From NCBI GenBank assembly GCA_947646735.1, contig CANTFK010000993.1, positions 305,514 through 369,513 on the forward strand: a DNA stretch of 64,000 nucleotides. The letters run 5' to 3'. Positions 54,084-64,000 of this stretch are shown piece after piece. Within the stretch, counting starts at the first letter, position 1. Each line of letters opens with the position of its first letter. This stretch comes from Peronospora farinosa. Lineage: Eukaryota; Oomycota; Peronosporomycetes; Peronosporales; Peronosporaceae. The notes under the pieces were generated by a model that worked only from the letters and a program-made list of their open reading frames with translations, was not told the DNA's origin and ran no database searches. The position numbers and the translations under genes are program-made.

Positions 54084-55034
54084 TTAATAGTGGGCGTCCC
54101 AAATGTGCAAGTAGTCGCGCACATCCTCAACATCATGAAAATTAATAAGAAACCGTGAAATAGATTCCAATTCACAATCGCTCGGGTCATCGATAAAACT
54201 GGAGCATCCAATGGCATTTCGAGGATGAAAAATGTAGGACATTGGCGCATTGTCAATGATGATCGTCTGCGAGACATCACGGTCCAACAAAGACAGATCC
54301 TTCACATAGCTTTTTTCATACTGCACGCAATGCTCACGGTAGAGACGGTAGCGGATAACGCCTTCCGGGTCAAGCTTGTCCAGTAGAGGGTCCGCATACT
54401 TGCTGAGACTAGCTGTGTATACTACAATCTCATAATACTTTGCCATTTCGATTAGAAATTCTTCAGCCCCCGGTCGCTTGCACACATACACTTGGTGGAT
54501 GGTGCCGTCGATGTCAATAGGAATAACAAGGTATGGGTTAGCAGTCGGCCTATACGATGAATGGACGAGCGTTTCGTCAAGGTCGAGCACTAAACATTTC
54601 TTGTCGGCGTCATTAGGAGAGGAAGGAGGAAGGACGTTCTTGTGAAGTTTACTGGTCCTTTTTGAAGCTGCTTTTGATTTTGTCAGTGACAAACGGCCGT
54701 GTGGTTGTTTGGTCAACGTATGCTGCTGCTGCTCAATGATTCCAACTGCCAAGAAAATGTTTGCAAACAAAGAGCAGAAACTTCCTTGGGCTCCACGCGT
54801 TGTAGATCCCTGGTGTTCTTCCGTCTCCAGAGGTTGCTGTTTGCCGTGTTTGTCGGCTTGGTGGACGATACTGGCCAGCAAATTAGTGACGTTGAGATCC
54901 GAAAGCTGTTTCGTTGACGACGCCTGTGCCCCACTTGTCATGCAAATGTGGGATACCGGGTTGTTATGGATTGCTTCTTCAGGCTCGAGATCCATGTTCA
55001 GGTCCGTCTGCGCTTTCGCCTGTGTTGAGGGCAT
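54084..55034 (-). CDS. SCP/FCP1-type (NIF family) phosphatase
   Basis: Begins at ATG 55034 and encodes 316 residues. The C-terminal 170 residues form the FCP1-homology catalytic domain: LVLDLDETLVHSS (near residue 150, the DxDxT nucleophile motif), KRPGAEEFLIEMAKYYEIVV, and TIIIDNAPMSYIFHPRNAI with the later DD pair in SSFIDDPSDCEL. These enzymes dephosphorylate serine residues, classically in the RNA polymerase II C-terminal domain. The first 140 residues are polar and unstructured, with one hydrophobic patch (SLFANIFLAVGII). The open frame extends 10 codons further without ATG, and an AG before it could be a splice acceptor, so an upstream exon is possible. Confidence 0.88.
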   Translation of the reverse strand: MPSTQAKAQTDLNMDLEPEEAIHNNPVSHICMTSGAQASSTKQLSDLNVTNLLASIVHQADKHGKQQPLETEEHQGSTTRGAQGSFCSLFANIFLAVGIIEQQQHTLTKQPHGRLSLTKSKAASKRTSKLHKNVLPPSSPNDADKKCLVLDLDETLVHSSYRPTANPYLVIPIDIDGTIHQVYVCKRPGAEEFLIEMAKYYEIVVYTASLSKYADPLLDKLDPEGVIRYRLYREHCVQYEKSYVKDLSLLDRDVSQTIIIDNAPMSYIFHPRNAIGCSSFIDDPSDCELESISRFLINFHDVEDVRDYLHIWDAHY

Positions 55035-55710
55035 GCTCGGGCTCCGTCCTAGAATTTCAAACAAAAGGAGATCCTAGTACAGTGTCGTTTATGATTCAAC
55101 TAGTTTGATAGTCGTGCTTGTTTTGTTTCGTGCAATTTTCTCAACTGAAAAAAGGTAGTTTTAATTGATACCGCGTCCACTGACCGGAAAGCAGTTGGAC
55201 AACCCTTTCTCCTTCATTCGTAAGCACCTCGTCAACGCCATCCTGTCGTCTATTTTGACTTTGAAAGTTTGAGCGTTGGTTAATGGATGTTTATTTGAAA
55301 ATACCTCTTAAACAACTTAAAATTCATTCGAAATCTTCATTGGGTCCATCTTTGAGCGTGTCTAGGTGTCGTAGTGCGTGAAACAGTGAGGTTAAAATCA
55401 ATCCGTAATCACTTTCCCTGTAAATTTAGAGATTGTCTCGAAATGGGACATCCCAACGCAAAAATCTAATTTGGGACAAGCTCGTAAAAGTGTCGATCAA
55501 AAAAGCACGTGTAAAAGTAGCCATCACTAATTGGCTGAAAATTTCGTAACGTTTTAATCGATCTACGCCAAGAAATAGATCTCTTTTTACCTACACTTAA
55601 TATCTCTAAGTTTCGCCTAATTTCCACCGTCTTGAAACGGTCCCTTTGCCTTCTCTCTCTCTCTCCTTGATTTTCAGTTATCGTTTCATCCAGTCGAACG
55701 AGTTTTTCAA
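55035..55710. other. Intergenic region between divergent genes
   Basis: Lies between the SCP phosphatase (minus) and the 182-residue gene (plus) and should hold both promoters. A short CT microsatellite is at 55653-55668. No gene is seen. Confidence 0.5.
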
Positions 55711-56259
55711 ATGTTTCGCTTCTTTACTTCAAACGGCTCTAAATCTAATGAACAAGCGGCTGAGATCGAGAAATATCGTGCCCGTCATCGCCAATTGTGT
55801 CGTAATCAGCAATCGGATGCAACGCTTAGTACGCACGTCGAGGACTTGGACGTAGAGGATGGACGTACTCGTAAAATTTCAGCCAAGTGGCGTCAAGAGC
55901 ACGAGCACGAGCAACAATTTCCAGTTGGTAATCAACTTGATGCAGAGATGCACATGAGCTTCAATGCCTTTGACTTTTCAACGTCACCCGAAGCTTTCTA
56001 TGAGACGGAGCAGCAGCAGCAACAGTTGGAGAGCAAAGGTCCGTCTTGCCAGAATAATCAGCAGTCAGAAGAGCAGACAAGAAAGCGGAATGCTAATGGA
56101 AGTTTGTGGGAACGGAGAAGTCTGGATCGCCCGACTAGTGGAAGTGCTCGACAGGTGCCGACATTGGGCAAAGAGGCTTTATGGGGAAGTCCCATGCATT
56201 ACGTTACTCAAGATGCACAGCGACAAGCACTCTATTTCCAGCCACAATATTACGCATGA
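55711..56259 (+). CDS. Hypothetical 182-residue polar protein
   Basis: An intronless frame from ATG 55711 with a start-proximal basic segment (EIEKYRARHRQLCRN), a Gln run (QQQQQ near residue 100), and a conserved-looking C-terminus (ALWGSPMHYVTQDAQRQALY). No membrane segment, signal peptide or known domain is visible. Codon use is like that of neighbouring genes and the upstream TTTCATCC at 55684 could serve as initiator, so I take it as a real gene of unknown function. Confidence 0.6.
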   Translation: MFRFFTSNGSKSNEQAAEIEKYRARHRQLCRNQQSDATLSTHVEDLDVEDGRTRKISAKWRQEHEHEQQFPVGNQLDAEMHMSFNAFDFSTSPEAFYETEQQQQQLESKGPSCQNNQQSEEQTRKRNANGSLWERRSLDRPTSGSARQVPTLGKEALWGSPMHYVTQDAQRQALYFQPQYYA

Positions 56260-56360
56260 GCAATTTTTTCATCAGTACTGTACGATAACTCAAATCATAG
56301 GTAAATTGCATTTACCTTAACACATTTCATCTCGTCGACAAGTGATGTTGTTTCGTTAGG

Positions 56361-59300
56361 TCAAGGCAGCTCAATACTGTTCACGAGAATAGGTGGGTTG
56401 CGATGCATTACTGACGCGAGGTACACGATGAAAATCAGCAGGAACGAAATGACAGCGTGACGAGGATCCTCCTGCATCCAGGCAAGCAGTGAGCCGTCCT
56501 TCTCAACTAGATCTTCGTCACTCTCGTATTCGTCGCCATTTTCGTCATCCAGACAGCTATCGTCCTTTTCGTGTGTGATGTTCGATGTCAGATTAGTTGA
56601 GCCTTCATGGACCTCGCTGTTCACTACTGAGTCTTGGCCCTCCACACCGGAGTGCCCCTCATTGTTTAAAGCACACACTGATGAGCCACTCCTTTCACCA
56701 CCGTTGGGTTGCACGTCGGGGATGCCACTGCTCTGACGTCGCAGCTGGGACAAATTTGCGTCCCAAGTGGCCCAATTGTCCGGACCACCAGGATGACGCC
56801 GCACCTTGCTCGCATCGGTGAGGGATTCTAGCCACTCCTCGCCTTCGTAAATGGTTTCTGTACGCAATGCCAAGATTTCACCGTTGGGTTTGGTAATCGC
56901 GATGCGAATACTATCAGTCTCACCCTTGTCCCACGCGAACCGCGCGACATCTGGGCCGCTGTTTGTCGTGATCTCCACAATCTCGCAGCGCGTAAGCTCC
57001 ATCATTTCCCGGTATTTACGAGACCGTTTGTGCGAATAGTACGAGAATAATGTTCCATCTAGCCGGCACCAGCGCTTAGACCACCGTGAAGGTACCATGG
57101 TAACCTCCTTGGCGCCACCTTTCTCTGTATTCTTTTGCAGCTTGCGCTTCTCAAACGAAATAGACAGATACCCTACTTTCACGCGGTTTTCCGGCTTTTG
57201 GCGTTTGTAGTTCTCACGCAACGCCTGGATCTCATCGTGATAGGTATGCACAAGGTCATCTGGTGCAAGATCTAGGAGGTTTGGTACGCGTTCCATTAGC
57301 TGAGCCCGAGCCGCTGGGTCGATGGCGTGGAAGCCGAATACCAAACTCTCCAAAGCTAAATGGAACGGTGCAGGGGGAAGCGTCAGCTCTATCTCGGAAA
57401 TTTTGCGATGAGAAAGAGTATTGACGCTCACCGAACTAGTATAAGTGGATGTTGACGCAGTAACATCCATGCTATCCTCGCTTACAGACGATAGGGAGGC
57501 ACCGCTCTGCTTGTTATCATCTTTAAATGACCCGCGCTTTTTCACGCTCAAGGCCATATTTCCATCAGCAGAAATGGAGAACCGAGCTTCATCCTTCGGG
57601 TTCAGCTCTAGCTGTTGGTGATGCTCCTGCGGGTATTTGTTGTCCCAAAGTTCCACTAAACTGTCAAGATGCTTTGTAAAATCTTCAAACGATGACACCA
57701 CGGATCGGAAGCGTATATCGAAAAATTCGAGCAAGATACGAAGCTTCATCGTAGCGACCACTTTAAAGACAAGATGCTTTTGGAACTTGCCCCTCGAAAA
57801 TTGCTGAAAGTAGTTCGTATCCTGGACAATACTACCGATTGAGAGGCCCTTGAACTTTAGTAGGCTTTCGCTAATTGCACCCGGATCCACATAGAGTCCC
57901 ACCGTGAATTGGTATTCGCGACAATCGTTGGGTGCGTCATTTTCATCTAGTGACAGCGAAAATTTGTGTGACCAAGTCCCCAGTAATGCACTGCCATCAA
58001 CAACCAAGTCTCCGCTGAACATTACGCTGCTGTCCCGATCCACCATGGGACCAAAATGTACCATAACACTGCGACTCTGGCGGCGCAGTATCTCAAGCTC
58101 ATTATCGTCGTATTCAGCCCATTCATCTTTGGTCGAGGGTTGCCAATGAATCCTGTGTGAATCAAGACTGCTATTTCTCTTGGATTGACTGCTTTTGCCT
58201 GCCTTGGCTACAGCGTGCTCTTCTTCTGGCTCGTCAGTATTCTCCTTGTTCTCATCCTTTCCTGCGTTTTCCTGAGATTGATGACTATTTCCGCCACGCT
58301 CAGGACTTCCAAAAAGATCTTCTACCTCACTGTCGTCCTCATCATCATTGTCATCGTCAGACTCGGAATCTTCTTCATCTTCACTATCAATACTCTGGAG
58401 TCGTTCACGAAGACTGCCAAAAATTTCGTCTTGTACGTCTAGAGCCTCACCACCCCACAGCGATGGAAGCCTTTCGATCAGACCACGTTTTGCATCGTGC
58501 TGAATCGAGTTGCTGTCGAAAAAGAGAGCTTGAATGCACTTACAAAGAGCATGCGATGCGATTGGCGGGTACAATTGGCCACGCAGTCGATACTCAAAAC
58601 GGTCGTCCTCATGTATCTGCATGACCATGGACTCGGCTTTCTTCAATGACTTTTCAATGAAACCAAGGAACGTGCTAGTTGCTGTAGCATTGGGTCCCAT
58701 ACGTGGAGTCAATCCATCCCGTAGCAGCGCCGTAAGCACCGATTTGGACACGCGCTTTCGGGCAGTAACAACAAAACTACGTCGGAACGTCGTATTGAAG
58801 AGCAGATGATCGTAAAACTGCTGGTCTCCATATAAACTTTTAGCGACACGACCACTAAACTTTTCCAATTCCTTCGTCGCCGTTTCCGGGTCAATGTACA
58901 TGCCCATAGCCAGAATCCGTTCGTCCGTCCATCCGACACGACGTACAACCGGTCCAACACCCACTAACAAGTCTCCATTAGCCAAATTGGGCGGAAACGT
59001 AATGCGTGAGTACATTTCCTTCAACGGTCCGTACGTCATTCTTGATTCCAAGATTGGAATCATATCTTCTTCAAATGAGTCACGTTTCATGTTTTCCTTG
59101 TCGAGCACATTATGCTCCATGACAGGAGTTGAATAGCCATCTTCATCACCAAATTCACCACTTTCAGTGCTCGTCATGGCACTTGTATGCTGTAACAACA
59201 TCAAGTTACTGGAAGTGCTACTATCATGATCAATGCCTAGATCCGGGATAGGCAAGTACGTAGGTCTTGCTCTTCGTTCGGCTTTGTTATCAGCCTGTGT

Positions 59301-59774
59301 CTGTTCTACACTTGCATGAAACACGTCACAAAAAACATCAATCCACTGATGTCTTTCTCTTTCCGTTGCAGCTGCCAATGTCAGTTTTGTATCCTTGATA
59401 AAAAGTAGAAAACCAAATGGTTTCGGTTCACTACACATCCGAATTGTAATGGGAGTATGTGCTGACAAGGGAATGTCACCTTTTCGATTACCCTTTTCAC
59501 TAAAGTATTGCAGTCGCGTACGTTCCAGTACAAAATCCCGCCATTTCCACGTAAATAAACGACGATCTCGACGCATGAGTTTACCCAGTAATAAAACGCC
59601 ATTCTCATTCGCGTTCATTTGGAGTGTTCGTGTGTTTATTTGTGACGAATGGAGAGCTACAGAGGGCGAAGAGACGTGAGAAGACGTGGGAAAGAGATCC
59701 AGTGATGGCGTTGCTGTAACGATGGAGGGAGAAGGAGCAGTAGACGCTTCACTATCGTCTAAATGTCGCATCAT
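56361..59774 (-). CDS. Tail-anchored protein with PH, two chalcone-isomerase-like domains and a second PH
   Basis: Intronless, 1137 residues from ATG 59774. Domains in order (approximate residues): PH domain 58-155 (LLLGKLMRRDRRLFTWKWRD, then HQWIDVF); chalcone-isomerase-like domain 250-440 (VGVGPVVRRVGWTDERILAM, ending HDAKRGLIERLP); acidic low-complexity linker 460-490; second chalcone-isomerase-like domain 585-850 (FTVGLYVDPGAISESLLKF, ending DPAARAQLMERVP); second PH 866-985 (SRWSKRWCRLDGTLFSYYS). One transmembrane helix lies near the end (about 1106-1123, VISFLLIFIVYLASVM) with a 14-residue tail. PH domains bind phosphoinositides; the isomerase-like fold binds fatty acids in non-enzymatic members. 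Lipid sensing or transfer at a membrane is a reasonable inference. The isomerase assignment rests on pattern and is less sure than the PH domains. Confidence 0.75.
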   Translation of the reverse strand: MMRHLDDSEASTAPSPSIVTATPSLDLFPTSSHVSSPSVALHSSQINTRTLQMNANENGVLLLGKLMRRDRRLFTWKWRDFVLERTRLQYFSEKGNRKGDIPLSAHTPITIRMCSEPKPFGFLLFIKDTKLTLAAATERERHQWIDVFCDVFHASVEQTQADNKAERRARPTYLPIPDLGIDHDSSTSSNLMLLQHTSAMTSTESGEFGDEDGYSTPVMEHNVLDKENMKRDSFEEDMIPILESRMTYGPLKEMYSRITFPPNLANGDLLVGVGPVVRRVGWTDERILAMGMYIDPETATKELEKFSGRVAKSLYGDQQFYDHLLFNTTFRRSFVVTARKRVSKSVLTALLRDGLTPRMGPNATATSTFLGFIEKSLKKAESMVMQIHEDDRFEYRLRGQLYPPIASHALCKCIQALFFDSNSIQHDAKRGLIERLPSLWGGEALDVQDEIFGSLRERLQSIDSEDEEDSESDDDNDDEDDSEVEDLFGSPERGGNSHQSQENAGKDENKENTDEPEEEHAVAKAGKSSQSKRNSSLDSHRIHWQPSTKDEWAEYDDNELEILRRQSRSVMVHFGPMVDRDSSVMFSGDLVVDGSALLGTWSHKFSLSLDENDAPNDCREYQFTVGLYVDPGAISESLLKFKGLSIGSIVQDTNYFQQFSRGKFQKHLVFKVVATMKLRILLEFFDIRFRSVVSSFEDFTKHLDSLVELWDNKYPQEHHQQLELNPKDEARFSISADGNMALSVKKRGSFKDDNKQSGASLSSVSEDSMDVTASTSTYTSSVSVNTLSHRKISEIELTLPPAPFHLALESLVFGFHAIDPAARAQLMERVPNLLDLAPDDLVHTYHDEIQALRENYKRQKPENRVKVGYLSISFEKRKLQKNTEKGGAKEVTMVPSRWSKRWCRLDGTLFSYYSHKRSRKYREMMELTRCEIVEITTNSGPDVARFAWDKGETDSIRIAITKPNGEILALRTETIYEGEEWLESLTDASKVRRHPGGPDNWATWDANLSQLRRQSSGIPDVQPNGGERSGSSVCALNNEGHSGVEGQDSVVNSEVHEGSTNLTSNITHEKDDSCLDDENGDEYESDEDLVEKDGSLLAWMQEDPRHAVISFLLIFIVYLASVMHRNPPILVNSIELP

Positions 59775-59941
59775 GTCGGTCGTCAAGTTGTTGCGCGTTG
59801 TGGAGACGCAGAAGAAGAAAAAATGACCCGAGGGGATTCATGTGTTTCAATTGGCACAACGTACGGTACGACTCGTACTGTGATATTTCAAGTTCAAAGA
59901 TGATATTTAGTGTTTTTTTTGCATTATTTCGAAACCCAATT
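59775..59941. promoter_or_regulatory. Short shared upstream region of two divergent genes
   Basis: Only 167 bp separate the ATG codons of the PH/CHI-like gene (minus) and the coiled-coil gene (plus), so both promoters must overlap or lie back to back here. TGCATTATTTCGAAA at 59920-59934 could be the plus-strand initiator. Confidence 0.45.
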
Positions 59942-61034
59942 ATGGCGAGTGACAAGGTCGAGACGATGGAAACGTCGCGGCGATATTCATTTCTAGAGAT
60001 AAAGGAAGCACAGCGCGTATGTGGTGAGAAGATGACGGCAACGGCATTGCGTGAATGCGGTTCAGCGTCTGCCGCTCAGCAGCAGATTTTTCGAGCGCAT
60101 GTGAATGACTTGTGCGCGACAGTTTTTGCCGCAGCACTGCGGAAATACAACCCAAAGAATCAAGGTAAAAGAGACGGAAGGATGGTAATTTATAGGAGGG
60201 AAAGGGAGCTGGCTTTTTTTCTAATGCACTATTACTGTTTAGAGGAGATGGCGCCTGTGGATGAAGAGACTGCGATTAAACTGAAGCAACTGGAAACGAA
60301 GCTGAAGGAGAAAGAATTGGCAGTTAAAAAGCTTCAAGAACGAGTGCCGAGAATGGCTGCAGCTAATGCGCGCAGGGAATTGGCAATGGCTCGCAAGCGT
60401 CATGCAGATGTGCACGTGACGTATGTTTGTATAGGTAGATGAATGTTGAAGAGTGAAATACTGATGCAGGATGATGGATTGTAGAGAATCGGAATCGATG
60501 AAGAGTGTTGGGGTGGAGTTGACAGACGAGGAAATTGAGGCACTCAAGGCGGCCTATGTGAAGGTATTGTCGAGATGGCGGTAGGAGGTGATAATATGGG
60601 AATCTTTGACGTTGAATTTCTGTGTTTTTATTGCAGACGACGTCTTCGATTGCAATTGCTAGTGCCAAGATGTCTCAAGTGATGAGCCAGACAACCGAAA
60701 CTATTAGTATAGTACGATCGTTTAGAATTGCTGGTGTGGTGACGCGCTTAGCTAACGTGGTGTTTGTTTCGAAATAATTCTAGGTGGAACAGGCGATGAA
60801 GCGACCAAAGACGGAAGTCGATATTGCTATGGAAAACAGTCCAGTCAAACCGAAAGCACTTTTGAACGAGCAGGTAAGCATCATGAAATGCTGCGTCGCC
60901 AAGTGTGATCCTACTTGTTGCACAAAATTGATTCGGCCGTTACTGTCTCCATGCAGGAAAAGTATAGTCTGCAGCAGCCGTCTCCTCTTCGTACGCGTTT
61001 GGCGCTACAGTTTAGCGCGTCCAAAAACGTTTAG
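59942..61034 (+). CDS. Six-exon coiled-coil protein of unknown function
   Basis: Exons 59942-60164, 60243-60420, 60470-60563, 60637-60711, 60784-60873 and 60957-61034 join in consistent phase with GT-AG introns of 49-83 bp and give 245 residues ending at TAG 61034. The N-terminal 75 residues are helical and Ala/Cys-containing (RECGSASAAQQQIFRAHVND). Exon 2 is a strongly charged coiled coil (IKLKQLETKLKEKELAVKKL). Further helices follow (exons 3-4), then a basic KRPKTEVD patch that could be a nuclear localisation signal and a short tail SPLRTRLALQFSASKNV. I do not recognise the family with confidence; small kinetochore (MIS12-complex) subunits have this architecture, but that is only a guess. 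Confidence 0.65.
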
Positions 61035-62295
61035 TTATATTGTTTGCTATTGATCCTGGAGGCAATCAGTAAGAATGTGCTTTTTTCGTTGAGCTTGTGA
61101 TGCTCTCGTTAGTCTTTCTTGATCCTATTACAGTATGAGAAGACTGGCAGAAGATCTGGGATATTGGACGTCTCAAAGGCCTACATTCAATACCATTTAC
61201 GAACCCATGGACTGCTTACAAACAATTAGCAAACATTAAGACAAACTATTTTTAAATGTTAGCTTGCAATTAACAATTTGTCTCGTTAGATTTTGGGCTC
61301 CAACCTGCAAATCAAAATGGTCTCTTGCAGTATTTGTAAGAGTGGAGTGAAGTAGTGGTGCACTTGTGCACGTAGAGGTAGAAGTAAAAGTAAAATATAT
61401 TAAGCATTAACTACTCTCCTTCGCTAGTGCTTTAACATGTACGATAGAGTCAACTGCGACTATACCATGTCTAGTCTGTAGTCTTCGTCTATCCCGCTTC
61501 GCCACATCTATTAAGATGTCACAACATTAGCCAATTCGGGTACGGTCGCACCTTACCGGGCACAGGTTATAGCCCTTGCCTTCAACACCTTGCAACCTGT
61601 CAAAAAACGATCGTTTCTAACAGTATTTCAATTTGTGGTGCTATATTGACCTCTATATCTGGGCCGCGATCTCTGATGCATGCAGCTAAGGGACTGAGCA
61701 CATTCGAGACCTTATCATTGTTGTCAACACGTACAAAAAAGGGGGACAATAGATCTTCAAGCTTCCACAAGGTCCTCCCTCATATAGACGTTCAAGCGTT
61801 GCTGGTGGGAGCGTTAAGAGGAGCACCGAGGACTGGATCAGCTTTTGTTGAACACAATTTGATGGGGCATGCGTGATACGCCTATCTTCCATGTCAATTC
61901 GAATGAAGAAGTACTTACAATGCATCTAATTGAATGAAAAAGTTCCAGATCTTCTTACCGCCCACACCTGGTTCACCGTCTCGTAGATCTTCTAAAATTG
62001 CGACGCTACCACTTTATAGCTTTCTCACGCCGGAGTTCTGTTTACCCGATAGGCGACTTTTCGTTTTCGGTTGCGTGGTCACTAGCTATGCAAATATCTA
62101 CACCTTCTCTGTAAAGATCCCATCGCTCTCTGATACGTCGCTGGACTGAAAGAGTGATTAGATGCGTCAGAGCTTGTACGAGCTCAGATCTCTTGCACAA
62201 CACTAGCCTCACTTCGTGAATAGCAAGTACGCTATGGCAGCTGAAGTTACGAATGCCGAAAGCTTTAAAGCGCTGCGTTTCGGCGTGTAAAAGTC
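61035..62295. other. Intergenic DNA without recognised genes
   Basis: AT-rich sequence with only short, featureless open frames such as 61646-61876. No RNA gene, transposon domain or long repeat was identified. Confidence 0.5.
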
Positions 62296-63247
62296 TATGG
62301 ACGGTGACGCACTATGCGCAAGTGTTTTGGGCGTTGTAGGCGTCGAGGAAACACTGGTGTGGCAGAGATTTCTTTATCTTGCTCTTCTTCAGCCGGTTAT
62401 CTGCAATTCTGAAGCGTACGCGAGCATCACTGCAAACATCATCTCATTTACCTGCAATTACAAAGTTGTCGCGAGCATCACTGCAAACATCATCTCATAT
62501 ACCGATTTCAAAGAACCCGTTTATTTCAATCTGACATATGGTGGAGTGGGTTCTCAAAATTGTATGATGAGACCCCAAACCACTCACTGTGCCGGACTGC
62601 CGACTGTCGGAAGGGGTACCCCGATGCCGCGTATGAACCTTCTCTCACCTTGTGTACCCGTCGGCTGGCGGGTTGCACTCTTTGGAAGACTTGGTGAGGA
62701 TGTAGAAGTCTGCCTTGAGGGAGGTATACCTGGGGGGGGGCCTCGAGTGGATATGCTTCACTCGGTGGGCCGGTAGGTGACCACTCGATCGACCTTGTCG
62801 AGAGTGGACTTAGAGCCAAATTCTTCAGGGGCGCTTGTCGTCCCATGGCCTTTTCCTTCTTGTTTCAGGGGTATCAACCGCCTGACCTTTACTTTGCTCC
62901 CGGACCTTGAGGTGAGGGAGACCGCTTCCGATAGCGGGTCTTGGGGGGTGTTGCTACTCGAACAAGCTCACAGGCCAAATATATTCTGGAGCTCTATTCG
63001 CACTTGAACTTCGCTACACAACTGTCTTCGACGGGGGCCAAAATTCATCCCTTCCCGGAACAGTGAGTAGTAACTTAGAACAAGTCCTTCTTGGATGACG
63101 GAGTCGTGCCACGTAGATCGCAAATTGAGTAGTATTTAATATAGTCCTATCCTTTTAACTCCTTTACTCTATCCTTGCCCGAAGCTCTGATTCCTTGCGT
63201 CGACTAGTCTGATCCTTGTATTAACTGGTCCGGAGTGGCTGAACCCC
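62296..63247. other. Repeat-like DNA, no gene assigned
   Basis: Composition is richer in G and C than the preceding kilobase and there is an eight-G run near 62731. Small open frames on both strands have no domains. The region with the minisatellite that follows may belong to a transposable element whose coding part lies beyond the right edge; nothing in the window proves this. Confidence 0.35.
62420..62499 (+). repeat. Short direct repeat, 28 bp, two copies 51 bp apart
   Basis: The block GCGAGCATCACTGCAAACAT plus eight further bases (TCATCTCAT-type end) begins at 62420 and again at 62471, separated by 23 bp. It lies in a small open frame (62297-62776) that shows no domain. Confidence 0.8.
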
Positions 63248-63499
63248 GAGGGGCCGAGGTCGACCAATGAGGGACCGGGTCGACCAATGAGGGACCCAGT
63301 CTACCGATGAAGGACCGGGTCTACTGATGAGGGGCCGAGGTCGACCAATGAGGGACCGGGTCGACCAATGAGGGACCCAGGTCGACCAACGAGGGACCGG
63401 GTCTACTGATGAGGGACCGGGTCGACCAATGAGGGACCCAGGTCGACCTATGAGGGACCCGGGTCTACCAACGAGGGGCCAGGTCGATCAATGAAGGGC
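63248..63499 (+). repeat. Minisatellite, about 12 units of ~20-21 bp
   Basis: Imperfect tandem copies of GGGACCGGGTCGACCAATGA cover 250 bp. Variants are mainly CCAATGAGG, CTGATGAGG, CCAACGAGG and CGATGAAGG. Most units keep a GTCGAC or GTCTAC core. Confidence 0.9.
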
Positions 63500-64000
63500 C
63501 ATGATCAACTCCCTTTGGTACCGGTTAACCGGTACCCTGATACTGATTTTTGCTTCGGTAGGTCCTGCGGATTGTTCTCAACCAACGGTCGCTCCCCTTC
63601 GGGACCCCTGTCTCTCTGGTCACCTGTCCCTGACCCACGGTCTATACTCCGAATCCAACTGGATTCTGGGACCTCCACATCACCACATTAGCACTTCACC
63701 ACAGCCGCCCCCTGCACTAGCTCAACCGTACCACGGATTAAGCACGCGCATGTCTTCACTTCCTTCGTCACGTAGATACTTTAATGTCCCCTTTGTTGCT
63801 CATCCATCTCTAAGTCGTGTCTGTCCAGCCATGTCTTCCCCTGGTTCTGACCCACCGTACGCTGATCCACCGTCTGAAGAGCCGACCTCGGTCGTCCCTT
63901 GAACATGAATCTTCTTTTCTCTTCGATCCTATTTTGTGTGCTTGTCCATCTTCTATCTCCTCTTGCCATGTTTTCCTCTGTTCTAGTTGATCTTGGTAAT
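63500..64000. other. Right end of window, no gene assigned
   Basis: A Pro/Ser-rich open frame of 133 codons (63501-63902) runs out of the minisatellite without a recognisable domain or signal. An ATG at 63831 opens a short PYADPPSEEP-containing peptide that could be the start of a gag-like protein, but it stops after 23 codons. Confidence 0.3.

Overview
The window is nuclear DNA of an oomycete, most likely a Peronosporales species (Phytophthora or a downy mildew). The grounds are Crinkler (CRN) effector sequence with the LFLAK motif, oomycete-type Ty3/gypsy elements, an oomycete INR+FPR core promoter in front of an HSP70 gene, and short GT-AG introns. The species cannot be named from the sequence alone.

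Layout. (1) 1-26829: an uninterrupted head-to-tail array of about 46.5 units of 577/578 bp, running off the left edge. Each unit is the upstream region plus the 5' end of a CRN effector gene, carrying the same two frameshifts. The last unit runs into a decayed remainder of the CRN gene (HVLVxxP-type motif, P-loop) ending near 27423. (2) 27498-38650: a decayed plus-strand gypsy element (A) that has lost its reverse transcriptase. It is split by a young minus-strand chromodomain gypsy element (B, 30854-38444) with near-identical LTRs and the 5-bp target duplication CGAGC. (3) 39358-40825: a minus-strand HTH psq-like protein. (4) 41688-43694: cytosolic HSP70. (5) 44116-46593 and 47560-50037: a 2478-bp inverted duplication, nearly identical, around a 966-bp spacer. 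Each arm holds a Polycomb-type RING/RAWUL gene (six coding exons reconstructed) and a gene for a single-pass membrane protein. (6) 50534-62000: single genes. These are a five-exon leucine carboxyl methyltransferase fused to a GNAT domain, a HAD phosphatase fragment, an SCP/FCP1-type phosphatase, a 182-residue unknown protein, a PH/chalcone-isomerase-like/PH tail-anchored protein, and a divergent six-exon coiled-coil protein. (7) 62000-64000: repeat-like DNA without a convincing gene, including a roughly 20-bp minisatellite.

The genes form no operon-like pathway; this is ordinary eukaryotic single-gene organisation. The main theme is genome plasticity: amplification of a broken effector head, nested retroelements and a recent inverted gene duplication within 50 kb. 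Exon structures were derived by hand from reading frames, GT-AG sites and phase agreement and should be read as models.
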